In this document: piece after piece, positions 56,442 to 64,000 of the stretch
Position numbering within the stretch: the first letter of the stretch is position 1
How the letters are laid out: every line of letters starts with the position of its first letter
Assembly: GCF_900114635.1 (NCBI RefSeq)
Contig: NZ_FOTQ01000001.1
Coordinates: 372,001 to 436,000, forward strand
Direction: 5' to 3'
DNA from: Shimia aestuarii
Lineage (GTDB): Bacteria; Pseudomonadota; Alphaproteobacteria; Rhodobacterales; Rhodobacteraceae
DNA length: 64,000 nt
Notes under the pieces: model-generated
What the model was told of the DNA's origin: nothing
Seen by the model: the letters and a program-made list of their open reading frames with translations, nothing else
Databases searched by the model: none
Position numbers and translations under genes: made by a program

Positions 56442-59006
56442 ATGGCGCGGCGCGGTATCACCATATTCCGGCGCGGCTGGCGCCTTGGCAGTTTCCTTGC
56501 ACTTCTTGCCGGGATTCTGCTCGTGCTCGCGGTGTTTGTATCCATCGAGGTCCGCACCAACCTCAACCGCCTGAACTCGGCCAGTTCCGACAACATCCAA
56601 TGGACACTCAGCCAGATCGAAGTGGAAATGCTCGAGCTGACCGGCGCCCTGATCGAAGCCCGGTATCAGGACACGCCCGACCTCGAGCGGATCAGGTTGG
56701 AGTTCGACATCCTTTACAGCCGGGTTCAATCTCTCCACGGCTCGCCGGTCTATGGGCAGATCACAGAATACCCGCCATTTAGGGCCTCGCTCGATGCCAC
56801 GCAAAGTTTTCTGGATGAAACAGTGCCCCTGATGGACGGACCAGACGCCGCGTTGCGGTCCGCGCTGCCGACACTGGGCACAACCGCCAAGAACCTGCGC
56901 AATGACGTGCGCAAGCTCGCGGTCGTCGGGATAGGAGGGTTTGCCCAGAAGTCGGACGAACGCCGCGCCGACGTCGCCAATACGCTCATCCGGTTGGCGG
57001 CCCTTGCGGTCATGCTGCTTGGCGCCCTCGTCGCGTTGATTTTTTACATGCTTTCGATCCTGCGGAAGGCCCGCGCGCGCGGCGCGGCCTTGTCGCGGGC
57101 CAACAAGCGCACCAATACCATTCTCACGACCTCGCTGGATGGTGTCATTGTGGCCGACCCTTCGGGCTGGGTGATCGAATTCAACCCCGCGGCGCAGGAC
57201 ATCTTCGGAATGACCCAGGAGCAGGCGCGCCGTCACCGGATATCCGACCTGTTCCTGACCGACGCGCTCCTGCCATCACGCCTGATCCGGCAGGACAAGG
57301 CATCCGAGGCCCCCAAGAACCCCATCATCGGACAAGGTCGCATCCAACTTGACGCCGTGCGCGCCAACGGCGAGGTCTTCCCGGCGGAAATCTCGGTACA
57401 GTCTGCCTTTGACGGCCGCCACGATCTCTATATCGCCTTCCTGCATGACATCTCCAAGCGGGTGGCCGACGAACAGGAACTGGTCGACGCGCGCGACCGC
57501 GCGCTTGCGGGGGAACAGGCCAAGGCCGACTTCCTCGCCGTCATGAGCCACGAAATCCGTACGCCGCTGAACGGTCTTCTGGGCAACCTGTCGCTGCTCG
57601 GGGACACACCGCTCACGCCAGATCAGGCGCAGTTCACCCGGAACATGGAGATATCGGGCAAGATCCTGCTGCGTCATGTTGACAGCGTGCTCGACATTGC
57701 CCGCTTCGAAGCGGACAGATCCGACCCCAAGACGGTGCCGACGAACCTCACGGAACTGGTGCAGAATGTTGTCGACAGCCAGTTAGGGCTGGCGGAAAGA
57801 CAAGGGGCGGCCCTCGACTGGCATTGGGAGGGCAACGCCCTGCAATGGGCCGAAGTTGCACCTGCCGCGCTTGAACAGGTGCTGCTCAACCTCGTGGGCA
57901 ATGCCATCAAGTTCACCCCAAAGGGCCGGATCATCATCGAGCTCGAGGCCACCAAACCGGTTGCCTCCCCGCAACACCTGCTGGAAGTTCGCGTGATCGA
58001 CACCGGGATCGGCATTCCCGAAAGCGATCTGGAACTCGTGTTTCAGGACTTCGTCACCCGCGACACGTCGTTCGGGCGGTTGGCTGGTGGCACGGGGCTG
58101 GGACTTGGCATCGCGCGCCGCATCGTCGAATCCATGGGGGGTGAAATTGGCGTCGAGAGCACCGAAGATGTCGGCAGCGTATTCTGGTTTCGCGTGCCCG
58201 TCACAGCAAGCGCATCACCGGACGCCAACGAACAAAGCACCGGAAAACTCCGAGCGATGCGCGCGCTCGACGTTCTGCTCGTCGAAGACAATCAAATCAA
58301 TCGCGACGTCACTTGCGAAATGCTGCGACGCGCGGGACACAAGGTCGTGTGCAGCCCCGACGGTGCGTCCGGGGTCGAGAACGCCCGCGCAAAACGCTTT
58401 GATCTGATCCTCATGGACATTTCGATGCCCGTGATGGACGGCTTTCAGGCGACCGAGCAGATCCGCAACACCCCCGGGGCCTCTCGCGACACGCCGATCA
58501 TCGCCTTTTCCGCCAATGTCCTGCCTTCCGACCGGGAAAAGATTGCGCAGGCAGGCATGAACGGACTTCTCAGCAAACCCCTCATTCTCGACCACCTGAA
58601 ATCGGCCATCGCGGGCGTTTTTGACAGCGCCATGGCCACCGCTCCGTCGGACGTGACCGGCGCGTTGATCGACCTGCCCCACCTCACGGCAACCCGCGAA
58701 GAGTTGGGTGACGAGGTGTTCGCCTCCCTGTTGACCCGCTTCGTGGCCGAGCTGAACGAGACGGTTGACGCGCTCACCTCCGGGGCGCCCGATCATCCGC
58801 CGCTTCCTGAAATTGCCGCCTCCAGCCACAAAGCCGCCGGCAGCGCCGTTTTCTTCGGAGCAACCAGGCTGCACGGCGCGCTCGCCCGGATCGAAACGGC
58901 CGCCAAGGCGGGGCAATCCGAGACCATCACGCAGGAACTTCGCGCCCTGCCCGGATTATGGACTGCCACCGGGACCGCGCTGCATTCGCACCTGCCGGAC
59001 ATGTGA
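56442..59006 (+). CDS. Hybrid sensor histidine kinase with receiver and HPt domains
   Basis: The 854-residue inner-membrane kinase has membrane helices at about 17-36 and 183-206 around a periplasmic helical sensor domain, a PAS domain (225-340), the dimerisation helix with H370 in FLAVMSHEIRTPLNG, an ATPase domain (480-590; NLVGNAIKF, DTGIGIP, GTGLGLGI), a receiver with D659 in LILMDISMPVMDG, and a C-terminal HPt with H796 in SSHKAAGSA. It thus has the whole chain for a four-step phosphorelay to the LuxR-type regulator at 55507. The ATG at 56442 is taken, 113 bases after the Moco-fold gene. Confidence 0.93.
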   Translation: MARRGITIFRRGWRLGSFLALLAGILLVLAVFVSIEVRTNLNRLNSASSDNIQWTLSQIEVEMLELTGALIEARYQDTPDLERIRLEFDILYSRVQSLHGSPVYGQITEYPPFRASLDATQSFLDETVPLMDGPDAALRSALPTLGTTAKNLRNDVRKLAVVGIGGFAQKSDERRADVANTLIRLAALAVMLLGALVALIFYMLSILRKARARGAALSRANKRTNTILTTSLDGVIVADPSGWVIEFNPAAQDIFGMTQEQARRHRISDLFLTDALLPSRLIRQDKASEAPKNPIIGQGRIQLDAVRANGEVFPAEISVQSAFDGRHDLYIAFLHDISKRVADEQELVDARDRALAGEQAKADFLAVMSHEIRTPLNGLLGNLSLLGDTPLTPDQAQFTRNMEISGKILLRHVDSVLDIARFEADRSDPKTVPTNLTELVQNVVDSQLGLAERQGAALDWHWEGNALQWAEVAPAALEQVLLNLVGNAIKFTPKGRIIIELEATKPVASPQHLLEVRVIDTGIGIPESDLELVFQDFVTRDTSFGRLAGGTGLGLGIARRIVESMGGEIGVESTEDVGSVFWFRVPVTASASPDANEQSTGKLRAMRALDVLLVEDNQINRDVTCEMLRRAGHKVVCSPDGASGVENARAKRFDLILMDISMPVMDGFQATEQIRNTPGASRDTPIIAFSANVLPSDREKIAQAGMNGLLSKPLILDHLKSAIAGVFDSAMATAPSDVTGALIDLPHLTATREELGDEVFASLLTRFVAELNETVDALTSGAPDHPPLPEIAASSHKAAGSAVFFGATRLHGALARIETAAKAGQSETITQELRALPGLWTATGTALHSHLPDM

Positions 59007-59116
59007 CCCTACGTCAAACGGGATTGGGACACAGCGTCACCAGTGGTCCTACGGATTGATCAGGGAAGCACCAAGCCGGATACTCTTGTCCAACACGTGG
59101 ATTCGAGGAGGAAACC

Positions 59117-60301
59117 ATGACCAATCAAGCCATTGTTGCCGGTGTCGGCATGATCAAGTTCGCCAAACCCGGCGCGTCTGACAGCTATGACCAGATGGGC
59201 GCCGCCGCCGTGCGCGATGCGCTGGCCGACGCGGGCCTCAGCTATGATGACGTCCAGCAGGCCTATGCCGGTTACGTCTACGGCGACAGCACCTGTGGCC
59301 AAAAAGCGCTCTATCATGTCGGGATGTCGGGCATCCCGATCGTCAACGTGAACAACAACTGTTCCACCGGCTCAACCGCGCTGTTTCTCGCCCGTCAGGC
59401 CATCGAACACGGCATTGCCGATTGTGTGCTTGCCGTCGGTTTCGAACAGATGCAGCCCGGCGCATTGGGCAGCCACTGGCTTGACCGCCCCACCCCGTTT
59501 GACGATTTCGACGCCGAAACCGACGCGCTTGTTGGCAACGGCCAGGTGCCGCTGGCGCTGCGTTACTTTGGTGGCGCGGGCAAATCCCACATGGAGAAAT
59601 ACGGCACCACGCTCAACGATTTTGCCAAGATCCGCGCCAAGGCCAGCCGCCATGCCGCCAACAACCCGCTGGCGCTCTTCAACAAGGAAGTCACGGAGGA
59701 TGAAGTCATGGCCGCCCCGATGATGTGGGACGGTGTGATGACCCGCCTGATGGCCTGCCCCCCGACCTGCGGCGGCGCGGCGGCGATCCTCTGCTCGGAA
59801 AGCTTTGCGCAGAAACATGGCATCGATGCAAAGGTGAAAATCACGGCTCAGGCGATGACCACCGATTATCCGTCAACCTTCGAAGCCCACGACATGATGC
59901 AGCTTGTCGGCTACGACATGTCCAAGGCCGCCCGCGAACAGGTCTGCGAACAGGCTGGGCTGGATATCAAGGACGTGGACGTAGTCGAAATGCACGACTG
60001 TTTCACCCATAACGAACTGATCACCTACGAGGCGCTCGGCCTCTGTGCCGAAGGCGACGCGCAGAAGTTCATTGCGGATGGTGACAACACCTATGGCGGC
60101 CAGTTCGTGACCAACCCGTCCGGCGGACTGTTGTCCAAGGGCCATCCCCTTGGCGCAACCGGGCTGGCGCAATGTTACGAGCTGACCCATCAGCTGCGCG
60201 GCACCGCCGAGCGGCGCCAGGTCGAAGGCGCCCGCACCGCCCTGCAACACAACCTTGGCCTGGGTGGCGCCTGCGTGGTCACGCTCTACCAGGCGGCCTG
60301 A
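59117..60301 (+). CDS. SCP-x-type thiolase / lipid-transfer protein
   Basis: This 394-residue thiolase-superfamily protein has C82 in NNNCSTGS, the HDCFTHNE segment and the catalytic His in SKGHPLGATG; this spacing is that of sterol-carrier-protein-x thiolases, which cleave 3-oxoacyl-CoA with branched or bulky chains. There is no SCP2 tail. An ATG with GGAGGAAACC upstream begins the gene. It heads a run of six same-strand genes for acyl-CoA breakdown that reaches the right edge. The substrate could be an isoprenoid, sterol side chain or other branched acid. Confidence 0.9.
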   Translation: MTNQAIVAGVGMIKFAKPGASDSYDQMGAAAVRDALADAGLSYDDVQQAYAGYVYGDSTCGQKALYHVGMSGIPIVNVNNNCSTGSTALFLARQAIEHGIADCVLAVGFEQMQPGALGSHWLDRPTPFDDFDAETDALVGNGQVPLALRYFGGAGKSHMEKYGTTLNDFAKIRAKASRHAANNPLALFNKEVTEDEVMAAPMMWDGVMTRLMACPPTCGGAAAILCSESFAQKHGIDAKVKITAQAMTTDYPSTFEAHDMMQLVGYDMSKAAREQVCEQAGLDIKDVDVVEMHDCFTHNELITYEALGLCAEGDAQKFIADGDNTYGGQFVTNPSGGLLSKGHPLGATGLAQCYELTHQLRGTAERRQVEGARTALQHNLGLGGACVVTLYQAA

Positions 60302-60305
60302 TCCC

Positions 60306-60773
60306 ATGGGCCTGTTCAATCGCGACACGGCGGGGCAAACCAGCCCGTCGACCTCCGTCACGCTCGAACGCGGCGCGATGACCTTCTTTGCCGAAACCAT
60401 CGGGGAAACCAACCCGATCCATTTCGACTTGGAAGCCGCACGCGCGGCCGGGCATCCCGACATCATGGCCACGGCGACCTACGCGGTTGTTGTCGGCACC
60501 ATGGCGGGCAAGGACCTGACCCGGCGCGGCAAACCCGACATGCTCGCCCTGATCGGGGCTGATATGCGATACCTGCTGCACGGAACCGAGCAATACAGCT
60601 ATCACGGCCCCATGTTTGCCGGTGACACAGTTGACGTGGAAACCGAGGTCACAGGCTTTGCCGACGCCAAGGGTGGCAAGCTTGAAATCGCCACCCTGAC
60701 CCAGCGTATCACCCACCCCACGCGCGGCCTTCTGGTCGAGGCGCGGCGGGATCTGATCCACCGATTGGGCTGA
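60306..60773 (+). CDS. MaoC-like hydratase, N-terminal-type (FAS1-like)
   Basis: The 155-residue hot-dog protein resembles the N-terminal MaoC dehydratase domain: FFAETIGETNPIHFD near residue 25 and an early GHPDIMATATYAVVV. The paired gene at 60785 encodes the second domain, an arrangement seen where hydratase activity needs a heteromer. It starts at 60306, 4 bases after the thiolase stop. It would hydrate a 2-enoyl-CoA with a bulky chain. The upstream extension to 60255 overlaps the thiolase. Confidence 0.85.
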   Translation: MGLFNRDTAGQTSPSTSVTLERGAMTFFAETIGETNPIHFDLEAARAAGHPDIMATATYAVVVGTMAGKDLTRRGKPDMLALIGADMRYLLHGTEQYSYHGPMFAGDTVDVETEVTGFADAKGGKLEIATLTQRITHPTRGLLVEARRDLIHRLG

Positions 60774-60784
60774 GGAAGGCGATC

Positions 60785-61201
60785 ATGACCATCACACCGC
60801 AAACCGCCACCGTGGGCGATACGCTCCCCCCGCTGACTTTCGGCCCCATCAGCCGTACGACGCTGGCACTTTATGCCGGGGCCTCGGGCGACCATAACCC
60901 GATTCACATCGACATCGACTTTGCCAGAAAGGCCGGGATGGACGACGTCTTTGCCCATGGCATGCTCTCCATGGCACAGCTTGGCCGCCTCGTCACCAAC
61001 TGGGCCGGGCAGGACAAAGTCACCAGCCTGTCGACCCGTTTCTCCGCGCTGACCCCCGTTGGCGCCATCATCACCTGCACCGGCGAAGTCACGGAACAGC
61101 TGATCCACGAAGGTGCCCCGCACCTGCGCGTCCGCCTGTCCGCCACACTCGCCGATGGCACCCAAACCCTCAAAGGCGAAGCGCTGATCCGCGCCGCGTA
61201 A
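60785..61201 (+). CDS. MaoC-like hydratase, C-terminal-type
   Basis: A 138-residue hot-dog protein with the catalytic pair in GASGDHNPIHIDIDFA and the following FAHGMLSMAQLGRLV. It is a single MaoC domain and lies 11 bases after the other, so the two probably form a heteromeric enoyl-CoA hydratase, as for steroid side-chain hydratases in actinobacteria (comparison by knowledge of that family, not tested). The Asp-His motif is complete here, so this is the likely catalytic subunit. Confidence 0.87.
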   Translation: MTITPQTATVGDTLPPLTFGPISRTTLALYAGASGDHNPIHIDIDFARKAGMDDVFAHGMLSMAQLGRLVTNWAGQDKVTSLSTRFSALTPVGAIITCTGEVTEQLIHEGAPHLRVRLSATLADGTQTLKGEALIRAA

Positions 61202-61212
61202 GGAGACACCCA

Positions 61213-62361
61213 ATGCCCAACCATCTCTGGATGAACGAAGACCACACCGCCTTTGCCGACACGGTCTCGCGCTTCTTTGCCGAGGAAATCACCCCCAACA
61301 AGGACGCCTGGACCCAAGCCGGGACGATCCCGAAATCCCTTTGGAAAAAAGCCGGTGACATGGGCATTCTTGGCGCCACTTTCCCCGAGGAACATGGCGG
61401 TCTGGGCCTGTCGCGCCATTTCGACGCCGTGACCTTCCTTGAGCAGACCAAGGCAGGCGACAGCGGCTGGGGCGTTTCGGTCCACAATATCGCCGCCCAT
61501 TACATCACCGCCTTCGGCACCGAGGAACAAAAGGCCCGCTGGTTGCCGGACCTCGCCTCGGGCGACAAGGTTGCCGCCATTGCCATGACCGAACCGGGCA
61601 CCGGCTCGGACCTTCAGGCCGTGAAAACCACCGCCATCAAGGACGGCAACGAATATCTGATCAACGGCTCCAAGACCTTCATCACCAACGGCGGCAGCGC
61701 CGACCTGATCGTGCTCGTCGCCAAGACCGACCCCAAGGCCAAAGGCCGCGGCGTGTCTCTGATCATCGTCGAAACCGAGGGGCTCGAAGGCTTTTCGGTT
61801 GGTCGCCGCCTTAAGAAAATGGGCATGAAGCGCAACGACACCGCGGAGCTGAGCTTCGAAGACGTGCGTGTGCCGCTCACCAACCTTCTGGGCACCGAAG
61901 AAGGGCAGGGCTTTTACCAGTTGATGAAGCAACTCCCATGGGAACGCCTGATCCTTGGCTTCATGGCGCTTGGCGCGTCGCAATGCGCGCTGGACCTGAC
62001 GCTGGACTACGTGAAGGAACGCAAGGCCTTCGGCCAGCGCATCATGGATTTCCAGAACACCCGCTTCAAGCTGGCCGAGGCCAAAACCAAGATCGAACTT
62101 CTGGCCGCCTTCTGCGACCAATGCCTTGCCGAGCTGGAAGAGGGCAAGCTGACCGCCGAAAAGGCCGCCATGGTCAAATGGTGGGGCACCCAGACCCAGT
62201 GCGAGGTCATCGACGAATGCCTGCAGCTCTTTGGCGGCTACGGCTACATGTCCGAATACCCGATCTCGGAACTTTACACCGATGCTCGCGTGCAAAAGAT
62301 CTACGGCGGGACCAACGAGATCATGAAAGAAGTCATCGCCCGGTCAATGGACGTGGACTGA
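61213..62361 (+). CDS. Acyl-CoA dehydrogenase, LCAD/IVD-type
   Basis: The 382-residue flavoenzyme has AIAMTEPGTGSD, MKRNDTAELSFEDVRVP and the closing KIYGGTNEIMKEVIARSMD. The YEGT glutamate is absent (YGGT) and QLPWERL supplies the catalytic Glu at the position used in isovaleryl- and long-chain enzymes. It catalyses the first oxidation in this operon's pathway, with electron transfer flavoprotein. It starts 11 bases after the second MaoC gene. Two perfect hairpins follow its stop, before the SDR gene. Confidence 0.92.
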   Translation: MPNHLWMNEDHTAFADTVSRFFAEEITPNKDAWTQAGTIPKSLWKKAGDMGILGATFPEEHGGLGLSRHFDAVTFLEQTKAGDSGWGVSVHNIAAHYITAFGTEEQKARWLPDLASGDKVAAIAMTEPGTGSDLQAVKTTAIKDGNEYLINGSKTFITNGGSADLIVLVAKTDPKAKGRGVSLIIVETEGLEGFSVGRRLKKMGMKRNDTAELSFEDVRVPLTNLLGTEEGQGFYQLMKQLPWERLILGFMALGASQCALDLTLDYVKERKAFGQRIMDFQNTRFKLAEAKTKIELLAAFCDQCLAELEEGKLTAEKAAMVKWWGTQTQCEVIDECLQLFGGYGYMSEYPISELYTDARVQKIYGGTNEIMKEVIARSMDVD

Positions 62362-62377
62362 AGAAAGCAACAGAAGG

Positions 62378-62431
62378 TTCGCGCCCGCCCCACCCCCATG
62401 GCGGGCGCGAACCGGATCGCAAGCGATCCGG
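62378..62431 (+). promoter_or_regulatory. Double hairpin between acyl-CoA dehydrogenase and SDR genes
   Basis: The first hairpin has perfect 12-bp arms (62378-62389 and 62400-62411, TTCGCGCCCGCC type) with a 10-base loop; the second has 9-bp arms CCGGATCGC and GCGATCCGG with loop AA, directly adjacent. A G run follows, no T tract. It may set different mRNA levels upstream and downstream, by processing or partial termination. Confidence 0.65.
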
Positions 62432-62456
62432 GGGGGAACTGAATAGAGGTCGTTCT

Positions 62457-63281
62457 ATGAAACTCGCAGGAAAAACCGCCTACATCACCGGCGCAGGCAA
62501 CGGCATCGGCCGTGCCGTTGCCCTGAAACTCGCCTCCGAAGGCGCCAATGTCGTGGTCAATGACCTCGAAGCCGCCCCTGCCATGGCCGTGGTCGAGGAA
62601 ATCACCGCCGCCGGCGGCCACGCGATTTCCGTTCCCGGCTCAGTCACCGAAAACGGCTTTGCCGAGCGTTTCATCGGCGCAGGTGTCGAGAAATGGAACG
62701 CCATCGACATCATCGTCAACAACGCGGGCTATACGTGGGACAGCCTGATCGGCCACATGACCGACGACCAGTTCGACGCCATGCTGGACGTGCACGTCAA
62801 GGCCCCGTTCCGCATCCTGCGCGCCGCATCCGGCTTCATCAAGGGCGCGGCCAAGCAAGAGGCCGAAGAGGGGCGCGAAGTGTTCCGCAAGGTGGTCAAC
62901 ATCTCTTCGGTCGCGGGCCTCGGCGGCAATGTCGGACAGGCAAACTATTCCTCGGCCAAAGCCGCCATCGTTGGCCTGACCAAGACCCTGGCCAAGGAAT
63001 GGGGGCGCGCCAAAGTCTGCGTGAACTGTGTCGCCTTCGGCTATATCGAAACCCGCCTGACCGAGGCCACCGACGAAAAGAAAACCATCACCGTGGACGG
63101 CAACGAGGTTGGCATCGGTATCCCCACCAAGGTCGCGGGCGGCTTTGCCTCCATGGTTCCCATGGGGCGCGGCGGCACAGCCGAAGAAGCCGCGGGCGGT
63201 GTCTATCTCTTCTGCATTCCGGAATCGAACTATGTCTCCGGTCAGGTCCTGACCGTGGGCGGCGGCTTCACACTCGGCTAA
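62457..63281 (+). CDS. SDR-family 3-hydroxyacyl-CoA dehydrogenase-like
   Basis: The 274-residue product starts KLAGKTAYITGAGNGIGRAVA with the TGxxxGxG NAD motif, has NNAGYTWDS, a VNISSVAG catalytic Ser and NYSSAKAAIVGL for Tyr/Lys, and ends SGQVLTVGGGF. The chain order fits short-chain dehydrogenases such as FabG and the 17-beta-HSD10 group. In this operon it should oxidise the hydroxyacyl-CoA from the MaoC hydratase. The ATG at 62457 lies after the double hairpin. Confidence 0.9.
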   Translation: MKLAGKTAYITGAGNGIGRAVALKLASEGANVVVNDLEAAPAMAVVEEITAAGGHAISVPGSVTENGFAERFIGAGVEKWNAIDIIVNNAGYTWDSLIGHMTDDQFDAMLDVHVKAPFRILRAASGFIKGAAKQEAEEGREVFRKVVNISSVAGLGGNVGQANYSSAKAAIVGLTKTLAKEWGRAKVCVNCVAFGYIETRLTEATDEKKTITVDGNEVGIGIPTKVAGGFASMVPMGRGGTAEEAAGGVYLFCIPESNYVSGQVLTVGGGFTLG

Positions 63282-63292
63282 GGAACCCTGAC

Positions 63293-64000
63293 ATGCTCGA
63301 CGGCATCCGCATCATCGAAATCGAGGGGCTGGGCCCCGGCCCCTTTGCCGCCATGACGCTCGCCGATCTGGGCGCCGACGTGATCACCATCCACCGCAAG
63401 GGCAAATCCGGCCCGGTCACAACCGAGGCCAGCGTGCTCGACCGGGGCAAACGCTCGATCGCGCTTGACCTCAAGGACCCCGCTGACATGGCCACGGCCC
63501 GGAAACTCATCGCTGGCGCGGACGCCCTGATCGAAGGGTTTCGGCCCGGTGTGATGGAACGGCTGGGCCTCGGTCCCGAGGCCTGCCACGCCGACAACCC
63601 CGCACTGGTCTATGGCCGCATGACCGGCTGGGGCCAGACCGGGCCGCGCGCCGAAACTGCCGGGCACGATCTCAACTACATTTCTCAATCCGGCGCGCTC
63701 TACTATGCCTCCGAACCCGGCCAGCCCCCGATCACCCCGGCGACGCTGGTGGGGGATATCGGCGGTGGTGCGCTCTATCTCGTGGTGGGCATCCTCTCGG
63801 GTATCATCAACGCCCGCGCCACTGGGCGCGGCACGGTTGTGGACGCCGCCATCGTGGACGGCTCGGCCCACATGATGAACCTCTTGATGGCCATCCGCCA
63901 ATCCGGCGGCCTCTCCCCGAAGCGCGGCCAAAGCCTGCTCGACGGCCCGCACTGGTCCCGCAGCTACGTCTGCGCCGACGGGGGACATGTCTCGGTGCAA
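63293..64000 (+). CDS. CaiB/BaiF CoA-transferase family, AMACR-like, cut by right edge
   Basis: The first 236 codons are present. LDGIRIIEIEGLGPGPFAAMTLADLGADVI is the family start in outline, and the AMACR catalytic pair can be seen as AGHDLNY (His) and GDIGGGALY (Asp). The racemase branch interconverts (R)- and (S)-2-methylacyl-CoA, needed to feed S-specific acyl-CoA dehydrogenases. It follows the SDR gene by 11 bases and belongs to the same operon. The C-terminal half lies outside the window, so separation from CoA-transferase members rests on the G-H-D and GDxGGG residues. Confidence 0.87.
   Translation, partial: MLDGIRIIEIEGLGPGPFAAMTLADLGADVITIHRKGKSGPVTTEASVLDRGKRSIALDLKDPADMATARKLIAGADALIEGFRPGVMERLGLGPEACHADNPALVYGRMTGWGQTGPRAETAGHDLNYISQSGALYYASEPGQPPITPATLVGDIGGGALYLVVGILSGIINARATGRGTVVDAAIVDGSAHMMNLLMAIRQSGGLSPKRGQSLLDGPHWSRSYVCADGGHVSVQ

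Overview
The window reads as an ordinary chromosomal segment of a GC-rich alphaproteobacterium, most likely a Rhodobacteraceae/Roseobacter-group organism (inference). The indications are a five-gene F1-only ATP synthase operon (atpHAGDC without F0 genes), a groESL operon with a CIRCE element, a hisC-tyrC cluster, a 206-residue-type S4 protein, and families frequent in this group (DUF2161, DUF2125, DUF2092, TIGR01459 HAD, Hint-domain and H-type lectin proteins). I see no rRNA, tRNA, CRISPR array, insertion sequence or prophage. Genes are dense, with many 1-4 nt overlaps, and most open frames antisense to the real genes are GC-driven shadows.

Layout: 1-4.7 kb holds an edge-truncated alpha/beta hydrolase, a NUDIX hydrolase, a chalcone-isomerase-like/MFS/EamA operon and rsgA. 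4.7-6.6 kb is a visibly more AT-rich patch with a LysR regulator divergent from a DUF4242 protein. 6.7-8.8 kb is groESL. 8.9-14.9 kb has an SDR, an alpha/beta hydrolase, an Old Yellow Enzyme relative, DUF2161, TraB/GumN and the manganese pyrophosphatase. 15-24.6 kb has a TPR-sulfotransferase, an acyl-CoA dehydrogenase, a GT25-type glycosyltransferase, a HAD hydrolase, a MaoC protein, the coupled ribF-ycgN-ltaE genes, a hydrolase and an HCCA-isomerase-like protein. 24.7-31.3 kb has prs, an H-type lectin and the atp operon.

31.5-36.3 kb has an exported protein, a methyltransferase divergent from gloB, then clpA and an M23 peptidase. 37-41 kb has a two-gene MotA/ExbB-like channel plus an OmpA-type partner with about 600 residues of coiled coil. 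41-46.6 kb has chaC, DUF2125, the hisC-tyrC-extensin operon and a lipoprotein L,D-transpeptidase. 46.7-52.6 kb has rpsD, two convergent class III nucleotidyl cyclases and a Hint protein. 52.8-54.8 kb is a DUF2092/Arg-Pro-repeat protein pair. 54.9-59 kb is a phosphorelay module: a NarL-type regulator, a periplasmic Moco-fold protein lacking the usual Cys, and a hybrid kinase with its own HPt. 59.1-64 kb is a beta-oxidation-like operon (SCP-x thiolase, two MaoC proteins, acyl-CoA dehydrogenase, SDR, CaiB/AMACR) that runs off the right edge.

The least explained items are the coiled-coil stator-like pair; the 54.9-59 kb phosphorelay with a 20-bp lux-box-like dyad at 55709-55728; two four-unit arrays of an 11-bp ATACCGAC-type repeat at 19029 and 51438; and a three-copy family of intergenic box-plus-double-hairpin elements.
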